DNA of 64,000 nt from Papilionanthe hookeriana x Papilionanthe teres. Its lineage: Eukaryota; Streptophyta; Magnoliopsida; Asparagales; Orchidaceae. This document shows positions 9,456 to 21,323 of the stretch, piece after piece. Within the stretch, counting starts at the first letter, position 1. The number at the start of each line of letters is the position of its first letter. The stretch lies in NCBI GenBank assembly GCA_022702705.1, contig CM040425.1, positions 5,720,001-5,784,000 on the forward strand, written 5' to 3'. The notes under the pieces were generated by a model that saw only the letters and a list, made by a program, of their open reading frames with translations, was not told where the DNA came from and did not search any database. Position numbers and translations under genes: made by a program.

Positions 9456-10589
9456 ATGGCTCCAAAGTCAAAGGGTGCACAAGAAAAGACAAAGTTTGAT
9501 TCTGACAAATTTGTTAGTTTGAGGGCTGAGGAACGATACGTCGATGCATTGCAATCACGTAAGTTGATTCCTGAGCGAGTGTTTAGTAAGCTAGGAGAGG
9601 TGATTAAAGATATGATTGCAAGAAGAAATTGGCGAATTCATCGTTGCTTCTCTGTCATTCTTCGTTGTTTCTATGGTAAGAGAATTTTATGCAAATTTAC
9701 TTGCTGCAGAGGAAAATCAGGTGATGGTTAGGAGGCATGAAGTAAACTTCTCTTCAGGTGTAATTAATACCTTTTATGGACTACCTCCTGATATGTTCCA
9801 TTTTTATTCTAACTATTATCCTTCGGAAGGGGACTTAGATGAGATTATGGAGTTTCTGACTGATGGAAGAGGGTTATGGAAAATTACAAATGATAGAAGA
9901 GTGAACTTTCCTGCTTCCAAATTAAATGCCATTTCTAAGGCATGAATTATTTTATCTCATCTAAGTTGTTACCTTCAATTCATACCAGTGAACTGACTAG
10001 AGAAAGAGAGGTGTTGAACCATTGTATTCAGCATGGGAAGCCTATTGATATTAGAAGCATAATTTTTTATTATGTTTTGAATTGTGCTAGATCAACCACG
10101 ACTGTAGGTATGGGATTTCCTTCTTTGATTCATTCACTTTGTGAAAGATCTGGAGTGAAATTTGAAACCTGGGAAGAGGTACTTCAACCATTAAGGCCAA
10201 TTACCAGTGTAAATGTTGGTGCTTACACTGTACATTCAAAGTTTGGTTGGAGAGGAGGATTTGGTATAGCTTCTACTGCTTCTACTTCTCATGTTACTAC
10301 TTCACGTGCTTCGTCATCTACTGATTCATGGACTGATTTATTAAGAAAGATTTTGAAAAAAGTGAGTCTTACTCTAGAGCATGTGAGAGATATGGATGGT
10401 AAGCTGGATAATGTTGAGAGATATATGTTAAAACATGATCAATATGAGGAGAATTATCAGCAATATTTGGATAGACTGATTAGAGGAGATCAGAGTGCTG
10501 AGATGCCACCTCATCCATTCTATATACCTTATGTGTCATCCAGAGATTGGAACGAGCAAGATGATGAGGATGATGAGGATGAAGAGTAG
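9456..10589 (+). pseudogene. ORF B of element II, two frameshifts
   Basis: Same protein family as the ORF B at 1505. It starts MAPKSKG, shifts frame near 9640-9660, runs as REFYANLLAAEEN and FLTDGRGLWKI, and shifts again at about 9943 where a TGG codon has lost a G. It continues through LTREREVLNHCIQ, GMGFPSLIHSLCERSG, a Ser/Thr-rich linker and a coiled-coil tail ending in an acidic run (QDDEDDEDEDEE type) and a stop at 10587-10589. Length close to the 399 codons of element I. Apart from the two indels the frame is clean. Confidence 0.8.
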
Positions 10590-11217
10590 ATGTATGTTGT
10601 TTGTTTTAGTTGTTGTATTGATGTGTTGTGTCACTGTGTACTTTATCTAGTATTTTGTTTGATGATTGTGTTGTGATGTGAACCTTGACAGTATGCAGAT
10701 TGTAGTTGTACTGTTTATCTGTTATGCATATTCAGGTATTGTTGTTGTTTTTATTGTTGATTTATATGTTGCTGTGTGGTTATGTGTAATAGTAAATATT
10801 TTTATGTGTATGTTATGTCAGAGTTTTTAGTAGTGTGTATTTTTAATTCCAAAAACTGTTAGGAAATTATAAACCACTATTAGGAACTTCTACTTAGGAA
10901 AACTACATGTTTAAAATTCTTCAAATTCCACTATCATCTGTTATCTGTATCAGTGTGTTATTTTAGTTGGTATGTATTTGCTTTGAAAACCTCCACTACT
11001 TAGAAGTCTTCTGAAATTTTTACTTTTCTTATTATTAAAAAAAAAGTGAAAAATGTTTTGAAAAACTAAATTTGATTTCATTTTACTCCTATATTTAAAT
11101 GGTTATACTTGCATATTAGGATATTAAAAATTCCTGCAAGAATGATATGTTAGTTTTTATTTCTCACCCATGTATCATTTCTTATGCTTAAATGTTTTAT
11201 CTTAATTAAAAATTTAA
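10590..11217 (+). other. ORF B 3' spacer, element II
   Basis: T/G-rich noncoding DNA between the acidic end of ORF B and the first polypurine motif. No gene seen. Confidence 0.5.
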
Positions 11218-12114
11218 AGTTTGAGGGGAGGGGATTTTGAAAAAACAAAGATTTTCAAAAACCTAAAATTTTATTTGATTCTCAAGAATACTTAAAAATA
11301 AATCTTATTTTTGATTGAGAACAATTATGTACATGAAGTTATATTAGGGGAACAAAATTTTGAATATAGAAATTAATAAAAGAATTTAGTTAAAATTTAT
11401 AGTAATCATGAAAAAACTTAAAGTTAAAATTTTCTTAATGAAGAGGTGTTAAATAAAGTTAAACTATCTTTAGTAAGAAGTTTTGTATTTTTGGATAAAT
11501 AGAAGATTTGACTTTTATTCTTCAAAGCTTAAATTTCTTTTATTGAAGAGTAATTTTTAGATACTATTATTATGATTTTTACGTGAAAGATGTATATCTG
11601 ATCTTTATTTTAAATGGAAGGGTGGAAATCAAAATCATTAAAGGCCTATTCAGATAAAGTAATCCTTGCCTTATAAAAAAAAAAGAAAAAGTGAAAAATA
11701 GTTTATGAAAAGGGAGGAGAAGCTTGAGGATTTAAGGGTCTAATCAAAAATTGGTTTCATACCTAAAGTTTAAGATATAAGTTCAGAGAAAATCTAAAGC
11801 TTAAATTTGTAATATAATAAGTAAAATTATTTTTCAAATAAAGATTTGTAAGTGAGAAAAATAAATGTTTGAATCCTATATTTTGAAAAATCTACAAATA
11901 ATTTCTTAAATAGATAGAGACTTATATTTATCATTTTCTTTTACTTAAGAACTTTCTAAACTTTAAGTTGGTTTTAATTACTGAAATTTTTTATAAATTG
12001 GACTATTCCATTTCTAGAACAAAATTTTGTTATCTTCCTAAGAAACTCATTACATAATTTGCATGCTTAAATGTTTTATGAGATTAACTGTGACTTGAGG
12101 ACAAGTAACATTTT
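11218..12114 (+). repeat. 3' noncoding inverted-repeat domain, element II
   Basis: Internal polypurine motif AAGTTTGAGGGGAGGGG (11218 onward). The left arm contains AATTATGTACATGAAGTTATA and AACAAAATTTTGAATA; the reversed right arm has AATTATGTAATGAGTTTCTTA and AACAAAATTTTGTTCTA in the same order. The loop is a short A-rich tract near 11675-11693, followed by GGAGGAGAAGCTTGAGG. It ends with the ACTTG-AGGA-CAAGT hairpin at 12094-12107. Confidence 0.65.
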
Positions 12115-12126
12115 AAGTTTGGGGGA
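12115..12126 (+). promoter_or_regulatory. Polypurine tract, element II
   Basis: AAGTTTGGGGGA directly before TTT and the LTR's TGATAC. Confidence 0.8.
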
Positions 12127-12129
12127 TTT

Positions 12130-13850
12130 TGATACACCTAAAATATATCGTATTTTTATGCACATTTTTATACCTATTTTTAATGATATTGCACTTTAAT
12201 AGAAGCTATTTTGTGTTTTTCTTGCAGGTATGATGAAAATGGATGGTCATGATGAAAGGAGCAAAATTGGATCAAATTTGGAGCAAAAAAATGAAAAATA
12301 AAAAATTTGGCACTAGCAGCTAAGCACCGCTGGCCCGGGGCTTAGCCACCACAGTTAAAAATTGAATTTCAAATGGATTTAGGCGCCAATTTCAAAGGGG
12401 ATGGGATGCAACTCTTGGTGGTAACATCCATAACTTCCTTTGGGCGGCAAGTTTGAATGAAGGGTTGCGTTCCTTGGTTGATACATCAAATCTGGACACA
12501 TTTTGAAGATACACCATGGCACCTTTTGGTTTACTATTTAAAGAGAGTCTTAGGAAAGATTAGGAGACTCTTCCTTTGCATTTTGAAGGGTTCTTTCTTG
12601 CTTTCTTTCTTTTGTTTTTCCATTGCATTTTTAAGAGTTTTTATTTTAGAGTAGGAGCTTCTTTTCTTTCTTTTAGTTTAGTTTTTATTGAAGTCTGAAG
12701 TCTGTATTCTGAGTCATTAGAGTTGAGAGACTTGCTCTGAGGAGTAGTTTAGCGAAGAGTCAAAGTTTCAGAGGAACTTCCTTAGTCTTGTGGAGAGGAT
12801 TTTTAGATAAGTGTTTACTTTTATTTAGTTTATTAATACTTATTTTGGTTTATTATTTTTCTTATCATTGTTTTTAATTTCAAATCAATGTGTTTTTATA
12901 TTTTCTCAATGCATTCTGAGTAGTTTACTTTATCTTTTTCTTTCTTAAATGGAGAAGTATTTAATTTAAGGAGAATTTTTGTGGAAAGTATAAGTGTTTA
13001 AAAGTTGGAAAAGTTATGAAGATTGATTCTAAAAACTTTGTTTACTTCTTAATTTGGCATGTTAAGTAGTAAAATTTCTTAAGATTGTGTAAGATCCAAT
13101 GCGGTATTGTCTCATAAATGATAGTAAGAATCGCATGCAATTATATGGGTGAGAATTGTAGTCCATATAATTGAATGTAATATTAGAAGATATTTTTATG
13201 AAAAGGAGTAAAATTAGAGGATTTTAGAGTGACGAAGCTAAAACCCCCTAATTTGGTTTGAAGTTTTGAGTTTTGTTATGAGAAGTTAGCCCCCAGGTGG
13301 TGGGAATCGAGGGAAGTCTAGAGTGAGAGACTGATATCTTCCCTGCCTAACCATGTTAAAAATAATATAAATTTTAAATTAATTTATGTTCTTTGTAGAA
13401 CCAAGTAAGGGTAAATAACACAATTGCTTCTATCTGTCACAACAAAAATTTGAATACTTTCACAACAATACTTTAAGAATTATTACTACTTCATGAAAGG
13501 AAAGAAAAAGATATTCTAGTTAATAGTATTTCACATCCAGTGTTATTAGTTATTGTAATTTTAATTTCTTGTTTAGCATTTTATTAAGAAAATTTCAAAA
13601 GACATATCAACCTTCAAAATTTTTCAAAATCAAGACATACTTTTTTGAAAATAATCAAAGAAAGTAAAAAGATAATTTCTCTGATTCCTTTAAAGATTTT
13701 ATATTTTCCCATGTGAGTTCGATATCTCAGGGCTTACTCAGAAAGTCCTATATTACTTGATAAACGATACTTATATTTGCGTAGTATCCCATATTATAAA
13801 ATCATTATTTTCATATCTTAAATCATCAGCGCATTTATCCAGCGGAACCA
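12130..13850 (+). mobile_element. 3' LTR of element II
   Basis: 1.72 kb from TGATACACC to CCA. U3 has worn palindromes (AGCAGCTAAGCACCGCTGG and GGGGCTTAGCC near 12315-12350). TATTTAAAGAG at about 12535 is a weak TATA. AGATAAGTGT is at 12805. The U5 block near 13705-13790 is partly eroded. Subfamily differs from the 5' side LTR (5690-7053) and resembles the LTR of VII at the window end. A PBS-like TGGCATCCGTTGC follows at 13857, so this LTR has interior sequence on both sides. Confidence 0.8.
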
Positions 13851-13856
13851 AGTTTC

Positions 13857-14877
13857 TGGCATCCGTTGCACTTATATCTATCGGGGATCAGGTCATATCT
13901 TTACTGCGCTTAATAATAGACCTTTTGGAAATCTTCCTAGCAATGTCGAGATCAACCCGAAAGATCAACACAAAGAGCAAATTAAGGCTATTCAATTAAG
14001 GAGTGGAAAAGAATTGGGATCAAGAGTTCAAAAAGAAGTCAAATTTGAAAGAGAGGAAGTGAACATTGAGAAAGGTTCTAATAATATATATCCAGACGAA
14101 TATCTGATAGAACCCATGAAGAAAACTGTTGAAAAACCACCTCCTCCTTTTCCTCAAAGACTAAAGAAACATAACAGGGATAACAGATTTGCAAATTTTT
14201 TTGAAATTCTTAAGAAATTAACGATTAATATTTCCTTTGTCGAAACATTAGAGCAGATGCCTGATTATACAAAGTTTATGAAGGGTATTCTTAAAAGGAA
14301 GAGAAAGTTTAAAGACCACAAGTCTGTTGCACTTAGCGGTGAGTGTAGGTCAACTATCTAGAAAACTCTTCCTGAAAAACTTAAAGACCCATGTAGTTTC
14401 ACTATCCCGTGCGCTATATATGAAAATTTTTTCGGAAGAGCTTTATGTGATCTTGGAGCTAGTATTACTCTTATGCCTTTATCAAATTTCAGAAGATCGG
14501 GAATATGAGAAATTTCACCTACATTTGTAACTCTTCAACTTGTTGATCGTTCTATCACTTATCCTAAGGGAGTTGTGGAAGATGTATGAGTGAAGGTGGA
14601 TAAATTTATCTTTCCTGTGGACTTCATTATATTAGATATGGAGGAAGATAAAGAAATTTCAATTATTTTGGGAAGACCATTACTTGCTACTGGGAGAGCT
14701 ATGATTGATGTCCAAAAAGGAGAATTAACTATGAGAGTGAATGACCAAGAGGTAATTTTCAATATTCTAAAATCTATGAAGTACCCTTCAACTGAAAAAG
14801 ATGATGAGTGTCATCGAATGGAATTTTGCGATTATTTGAGAGAAGATTATATTAAAGAAGTATTGGAAGAAAATTAG
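13857..14877 (+). pseudogene. Gag end and protease, element H
   Basis: After the PBS-like site the gag start is missing. Coding resumes near 13905 at LPSNVEINPKD and QLRSGKELG, the Gag-protease linker, continues to EKPPPPFPQRLKK and LEQMPDYTKFMKGIL, and stops at TAG 14359. The aspartic protease follows with CDLGASI (catalytic Asp, about 14450). The flap-like ILGRPLLATGRAMIDVQKG lies at 14665-14720, then NDQEV and the tail to a stop at 14877. Stops at about 14505 and 14587. Would have cut the polyprotein in the particle. Confidence 0.8.
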
Positions 14878-16560
14878 GAATGTGAGGATAAAAATGAAAG
14901 TGAAAATGAAGATGATTTGGATGATATGAAGAATGAAAAATTAGACTTTATTCAAGAAAACTTTGAAAGATTAGATACAGTGGAAAATAGAGATAAAAGT
15001 TTGATTCCATCTATCATTAAACCCCCTGAACTTGAGTTGAAAATTCTTCCTAATCATTTAAAGTACATGTTTTTAGGAGAATAATCTACTTTACCAGTCA
15101 GTGTATCTTTGAATTTAAATGAATATCAAGAACAAAAATTATTGGAAACTTTAAAAAGATATAAAAAAGCTTTTGGTTGGTCCATAGCTGATATTAAAGG
15201 AATCAGTCCTTCAATCTGTATGCACAAAATTTTATTGGATAAACAACACAAACCAAGAGTTGATCCACAAAGGAAACTGAACCCAAAAATGAAAGAAGTA
15301 GTTAAAAAAGAGATTTTAAAGTTGTTAGATGCTGGAATAATATATCCTATTTCTGATAGTGTTTGGGTGAGCCCAATTCATTATGTTCCTAAGAAAGTAG
15401 GAGTGACTGTTGATGTGAATGATTAAGATGAAATTATACCGACAAGACAAGCTACTGGTTGGCAAATATGTATTGATTATAGAAAATTAAATGCTGCCAC
15501 CAGAAAAGATCACTTTCCTTTACCCTTTTTAAACCAAATGCTAGATAGACTTGCTAGACACAAGTACTATTACTTTCTAGATGGATATACCGGTTATCAC
15601 CAAATACCTATTGCTCCTGAGGATCAAGAGAATACTACATTTACTAGCCCTTATGGAACTTTTGCTTTTAGAAGAATGTCTTTTGGATTATTTAATGCAA
15701 TTGCAACATTTCAAAGATGTATGACATCCATATTTAACAATTTAATCAATGATAATAGAAGTGTTTATGGATGATTTCTCAGTATTTGGATATTCATTTG
15801 ATGCATGTCTATGCAACTTATAAAAAGTTTTAGAGGTATGTGAGAGAACAAATTTAATCCTAAACTGGGAAAAGTATCAATTAATGTTTGCAGGAGGAAT
15901 TGTGTTTAGGCATAAAATATCTAAATATGGCATGGAAGTAGATCCTACGAAAATTCATGTTATAGAAAAATTACTACCTCCAACAACTGTGAGAGGGGTA
16001 AGAAGCTTTTTGGAATATGTAAGATTCTACAGGCGATATATCAAAGACTTTTCAAAAATTTCTAAGCCTCTATGCCAACTCTTGGAAAAAGAGAGAAAGT
16101 TTGATTTTAACAATGAATGTTTAAAAGCTTTCAATCTATTGAAGGAAAAATTAATTGTTGCACCTATAATAGTTTCACCTAATTGGGAGAAACCATTTGA
16201 ACCAATGTGTGATGCTAGTGATTACGCTATTGGAGTTGTTTTAGGGCAAAGACATGATAAAATTTTTAAAATTATATACTATGCTAGTAAAACTCATACT
16301 GCTACTCAAATTAATTACACTACTACTAAGAGAGAGTTATTAGCAATTGTACATGCTTTTGAAAAATTTAGATCTTACTTAACAGGAGCTAAATGCATAG
16401 TGCATATTGATCATTCAGCTATTAAATACTTCATGCAAAAGAATGACACAAAACCAAGACTGGTTCGATGGATGCTTTTAATGCAAGAATTTGATTTTGA
16501 GATCGTTAATAGAAAATGCATCGATAATCAAATAACTGATCATTTATCTAGACATGAACA
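14878..16560 (+). pseudogene. Reverse transcriptase and RNase H, element H
   Basis: RT begins around 15109 (KKAFGWSIADIKGISPSICMHK). It carries DYRKLN, FLDGYTGYHQIPIAPEDQ, RRMSFGLFNAIATFQRCM and the active-site FMDD at about 15764-15775. RNase H keeps its acidic residues in MCDASDYAIG, KRELLAIVHAFEKF and VHIDHSAIKYF. Damage: stop at 15424, frameshift near 15760, stop near 15820. Interior order and motifs are those of Ty3/gypsy pol. Dead as a protein but nearly full length. Confidence 0.85.
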
Positions 16561-17935
16561 ACCTAATTTGGATGATTTGAAAAGGAAATTACTGAAATTT
16601 TCCCTGATCAGCAATTATACAGTGTTATTAAAGGAAAATTACTGTGGTATGTTGATATTGTGAACTACATTGTTAGTAATATTTTACCACTTGATTTAAC
16701 GAAGCAACAATACAAAACGTTTAAGCATGATGCCAAATTTTATTTATGGGACGATCTTTATCTGTACAAGCAATGTAAAGATCTTATTATTAGGAGATGT
16801 GTGCCTTATGAAGAAATTGAAAAAATTATTCGAGAATGTCATGATTCTGAATTTGGAGGACATTTCGGAATTGATAGAACTACACATAAGATTTTGCAAT
16901 CTGAATTTTATTGGCCTACACTTTTCAGAGATGTTTATAAATTTATAAAAACTTGTGATCGATGTCAGAGAATAGGCAATATATCTAGAAGAAATGAAAT
17001 GCATCTTAATTTTACTCTGGAAGTTGAAATTTTTTATGCATGGGGATTAGATTTTATGGGACCATTTATGCCTTCATTTGGAAATATATATATATGTATA
17101 TACATATATATATATACTGATTTCTATTGATTATGTATCAAAATGGATTGAGGCAAAAGTTTTACCTAGGTGTGATGCTAAAAGTGTTTCGAGTTTTTTA
17201 ATGAAGAATATTTTCACAACATATGGAATACCTAGAGTAATCATCACTGATGGAGGATCCCATTTTAAGAATAACCTCATTCAGAGATTGGTGGAAAAAT
17301 ATAATATTATGCATAGAATCTCTACAACTTATCATCCTTAAACTAATGGTTTAGTAGAAGTTTCTAATCGTGAAATTAAATAAATTTTGGAGAATGTCAT
17401 TAATCCTGAGAAATTGGATTGGTTTGCTAGATTAGATAGTACTTTAAGGGCATACAGAACTGCTTATAAAACTCTTATAGGAATGTCCCCATACAGATTA
17501 ATCTTTGGAAAAACTTGTCACTTGCCAGTTGAATTAGAATATAAAGCTTTGGGCGATAAAGAAATTAAACTTTGATTTTAAAGATGCTGGTGAGAAGAGA
17601 CTGTTGCAATTGAATGAATTGGAAGAAATCAGAATTGAATCATATGATAATGATAGAATATATAAGGAAAGAAGAAAAATATGGCATGATCGGAAGATTG
17701 TAAAAAAGGAATTTTAACCAGGACAAAAAGTTTTATTATACAATACAAGATTGAAATTATTTCTTGAAAAATTGAAATCTAGATGGACAGGACCTTTCAT
17801 TGTCATAAAGGTGAAGGTGTATTAGTTTGGATCTGTGATCATCAAAGACTCTAAATCTGAAAGAATATTCAAAGTTAATGACCAAGATTAAAACCATATT
17901 TTGAAGGCAATATACCATATTTTGCCCAGACGAAG
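16561..17935 (+). pseudogene. Integrase, element H, with AT microsatellite insertion
   Basis: Zinc-binding part: ECHDSEFGGHFGID to TCDRCQ (16840-16970). Core: WGLDFMGPF with the first catalytic Asp intact, VIITDGGSHF with the second, NREIK with the Glu. An AT/TATA microsatellite (about 17080-17120) has expanded inside the codons of a conserved Ile-Tyr-Ile and breaks the frame. Stops near 17340 and 17380, further indels after 17575. The C-terminal end (RLKPYFEG equivalent, about 17900) is joined directly to ORF A. Confidence 0.85.
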
Positions 17936-18696
17936 GACAATATGAATGAAATATACCGATATTTGATGGATGAAAGTGATGAATGGGAGATAAGAGATAG
18001 CAGGTATGTAAGCTTCTTGACCACACTGTTAAATCCTATGTCGAAACAGTTACATTACTTCATTTGTGCAAAATTGCTCCCGACGATGAAAATCAGTAAG
18101 GTAACTAAGGAGCGTGTTATTCTGAATTATTGTATTCAAATGGGAATGCCTTTTGATGTTGGTTGGATAATTGTTAAGTCTGTTTTGGGATTGATCGTTC
18201 ATGGATCATGGTATGGGCTTGGAAATCCTTCTAGCATATTTCTCCTTTGCAGTCAGTCACAAGTGCCATATGAGAACTAGGAAAGAGTACTTCTATCTTG
18301 GAAGCCTATAGACCCGACAGATGAATATAACAACCAGGCAATTGGTGATATGAATGATATGAGCATTCTTGAAGATCAGTACCCATTACTCCTTATTTTC
18401 CTAAAAGTTCACAGATTATCCTGAAGAAAATCAAGAAATTGGAGAAGGAAGTACAACATCTGATGAATGTAATCAACAATCTTTCTGATTTCTTTGATCA
18501 TCTGGATTGGAGAATGAAGGAGCACTTTGATCATTCTGGATATCTTAAAGGAAGTTTGACATGATTGATGAGAAGAAAAGGTTGGATTGAAGAGGATTCT
18601 ACTGAAGAATTCCTTTTTCGTCCATTCTACAATTTATTTGTCCATTCTCAATCGATGGGAGATCTTAGAATTGATGCTAATTGGGAGGAAGAATGA
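17936..18696 (+). pseudogene. ORF A, long form, element H, left half deleted
   Basis: Starts inside the protein (NMNEIYRYLMDESDEWEIRD), directly after the integrase end, so the leader and N-terminus are deleted. Contains KQLHYFICAKLLPT, KERVILNYCIQMG and GLGNPSSIFLLC, clearly parallel to the ORF B landmarks. A stop (18278-18280) and frameshifts follow, then LDWRMKEHFDHS and PFYNLFVHSQSMGD and a stop at 18694-18696. This is the copy that best shows that ORF A and ORF B are paralogues. Confidence 0.75.
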
Positions 18697-19091
18697 AACT
18701 TGACTAGTGTATTTTTGTATTTGTGTATCGGATTGCTTTGCTTTGCTTTACTTTAGTTGGTTTGAATGTTATATTTGGATATGCTTGTTTGTTTAGTTCT
18801 CAGTTTTATTTTGTTATGGTTGTGTACGATGCTGAATTTTAAGATTATATGGCTTGAAAATATGTAATATTTAGTGTTGTGTGTATGTGTATGACTCATA
18901 GATTTTATATATGAAAGTAATTTTATGTGTTGTTTGTGTTAAAAAATATCATTTGCCAAGGATTTATGATGTTATTCAATGCTTAATTAGACTAATTAGA
19001 TGTTGAAGAGGGTTTGAAATGATCGAAATTGCAAAAGAATGTCAGAAACCCAGTTTTTAAACTGGTGTCGAACACTGCCACCAGCGTCGTA
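18697..19091 (+). other. ORF A 3' spacer ending in a palindrome remnant, element H
   Basis: T-rich spacer, then GGTGTCGAACACTGCCACC and AGCGTCGTA at 19061-19091. This is the GC array expected before ORF B, cut off at the TG of the next LTR. ORF B of H is not here; I place it at 54.7 kb. Confidence 0.55.
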
Positions 19092-20652
19092 TGATCCACT
19101 GAAAATTTGATAGCTTTTTACTATCCATTTCATACATGTTTTTGATGATATTACACTTGAAAGGATGGTATTCTTCATGATTTCATGCAGGTACAGTGAT
19201 TAGAGGCCATTGGAGCAAAAGGAAGCAAAAAGGGGCAAATTTGGAGTAAAAAAGAGCCAAAATGTAAAAAGTTGAACTGGCGCCGAACGACGCCCTATCC
19301 AGCGCCGAACCACGCCCTATCCCGATTTCAAACTAGATTCAATGTATTTGGACGGATTTTGGAGGGATGCATGCAAAAACTCTTGGGAAATCAGTTATGG
19401 TCGAATTTAAACCACTTTTGGGAGAGATTTTAGGGGGGTGTGTGTGTTTAGTGAGTGGTAGAGAGTATAGAGTGTTAGGGAAGTTTAGATAGAGTGATCT
19501 AGGGTTTATAAATTCTCTTCCAAGGAGTGTAGGAGAAGAGGGAAAGTGAGAGATTTCTTCTTCCTTTTTATTCTAAACAAAGAATTGTGTGTTGTTGTGA
19601 AGAAAGAAGAGGAGTCAAAGGAATTCCTTGAGATTTGCTTGGGGAAGATTTTGAGATAAGTAGTCTTTTCTTTACTCTAATTGTATGACATTGCTTTTAT
19701 ATATAAAATCCATGTTGTGTCATCCTTTCCACATGAGTCTTGAGTAGATTTTTTTATCTTTCTCCCTCTCATGTGATGTGCTGATGTTGTGAAATGGAAA
19801 TGATGTATCGATTAATTATGGATAATTTGTGATGATCTATTAACTTAGAACTTCATTTACTTTTTGATCTGGCCAATTGAAATGTTAAAACTTATTGGGA
19901 AACTTATGTTCTGAAAGGATTATGAGTTCCACAACTTAAGTGAAGATAACATTCGATGTCCATGAATTAGGAACGTATTTCATGGGGGTTGAGTGCAAAT
20001 AAATAGGGAAATATACTTTGGTGGGCGTAGGATTGGAAATTTTTGAGTGAGAGGCTAAAATCTCCAATTTGGTCTTAAGATTTGGAAACCAAGGGGAGAG
20101 TTAGTCTTCAGGGGAAGGGAAGTGGGAGCTCTCGAGTGAGAGCCAGTATCCTCCTAGCCTAGCCACGGATTTGGGGACTAAACTTAAGACTAGCCAATGT
20201 TCTTTATATGCTGAAATATGGGTAAAGAATAGGATTGCTCCTATTTGGCACAATACATTTACATCACTGATCTATGTCACAATAATTAACACATTAACAT
20301 TTAAAAGGAGGAAGACTCTTTCTTGCAACTATGTTTAGTTATAAATTACTGTTGTGCATTAGTTTAACTTGTTGTTGCATGCTTTAGTAGTAATAATAAC
20401 TTTTACTATTTGCACCTATTTCAAAAATCAAAATTACTTACAATTGTGTTATGATTTGAATAGTGATTTCTATGCTACACCTTGAAATTAATTGCCTCCC
20501 TGTGGGATCGATATCTAGGACTCCATTAGAGCCCTTTATTACTTGAGCGATACGTATACTTGCGTTAATTGTGTGACTCATTTTAAAAATCTAAATTAAT
20601 ATAAATATAAATCTGAGTTCCTAAATTTTGGCAAATTAAAAAAGTCGCACCA
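19092..20652 (+). mobile_element. 5' LTR of element G
   Basis: 1.56 kb, TGATCC to ACCA, followed by an intact PBS. Palindrome-type sequence GGCGCCGAACGACGCC near 19270 and a second copy near 19300. No good TATA (GAATTTAAACC near 19396). AGATAAGTAG at 19654. Hairpin AATAGGA-TTGC-TCCTATT near 20224-20241. U5 block at 20505-20565. Its last 80 bp match 54537-54617 at over 90 percent by eye, so those probably mark the two ends of one insertion. Confidence 0.8.
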
Positions 20653-20658
20653 AGTTTT

Positions 20659-20675
20659 TGGCGCCGTTGCCGGGG
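20659..20675 (+). promoter_or_regulatory. Primer-binding site (tRNA-Asp), element G
   Basis: TGGCGCCGTTGCCGGGG, a perfect complement of the 3' end of plant tRNA-Asp including CCA. Confidence 0.9.
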
Positions 20676-20791
20676 AGGTAAGGTAAAGAAAACTGTTAAA
20701 ATTAATTTTGTAGTATTTGAAATCTTATATTTGAATTACAAGTCATAATTATGTGTATTTGTTTAATGTTAGTGTGCTTATTGTGATTGTA

Positions 20792-21263
20792 TGCGTAGTA
20801 GTGGATCTATCGGTTTATTGTCGTACGATTCTGAATTAGAGCGTACAATTAGAAAAATTTGAAAAACAACAAAAAAATCTGAAAATCCTCACAAAATGGT
20901 GAACAATTTGAACAATCAAAATGAAACATTCCAAAACCTTTAAGACATTATGCTAATCCAACAACAGATGAAATTCACTTAACTATTCAAAATCTTAATG
21001 TTGCTGCTAATTCATTTAACTTAAACCTGCTATTATCTAAATGGTACAGAATAATCAATTTGGAGGAACACCTAATGAAGATCCTAATTTACATCTCGCT
21101 AGTTTTCTAGAACTGTGTGTTACCTTTAAATACGATGGAGTGTCGAACGATGCTGTTAGACTTAGACTTCCTTTTTCTCTAAGGGATAAGGCTAAGGCCT
21201 GGTTAAACTCGTTTGCACCTGGATCTATCAGAATTTGGGGAGAACTTTCACAAAAGTTTCTGT
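20792..21263 (+). pseudogene. Gag start, element G, truncated
   Basis: ATGCG start as in the gags of IV, V and VII. Stops in the first 200 nt, then a good run MVQNNQFGGTPNEDPNLHLA, SFLELCVTFKYDGVSNDAVR, RDKAKAWLNSFAPGS, ELSQKFLSK. A 1-2 base loss removes the Phe of LFPFSLRD. Cut at about 21263, then 20 bp unassigned and an AT tract before the LTR of III. This copy keeps CAG (Gln) at the codon that is TAA in IV, V and H. Confidence 0.8.
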
Positions 21264-21279
21264 CAAAAACTTATGAACT

Positions 21280-21282
<3 letters not shown>

Positions 21283-21322
<40 letters not shown>
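21283..21322. repeat. (AT)n microsatellite at the G/III junction
   Basis: Nearly pure AT repeat of 40 bp directly beside the TG end of the minus-strand LTR of element III. Confidence 0.9.

Positions 21323-21323
<1 letters not shown>

Noticed and set aside
13857..18696. Integrated plant pararetrovirus
   Set aside because: Integrase, LTRs and Athila-type Gag are present; no movement protein or caulimovirus coat motif.
20641..20680. tRNA-Asp gene fragment
   Set aside because: The match is limited to the 17-base PBS; no cloverleaf.
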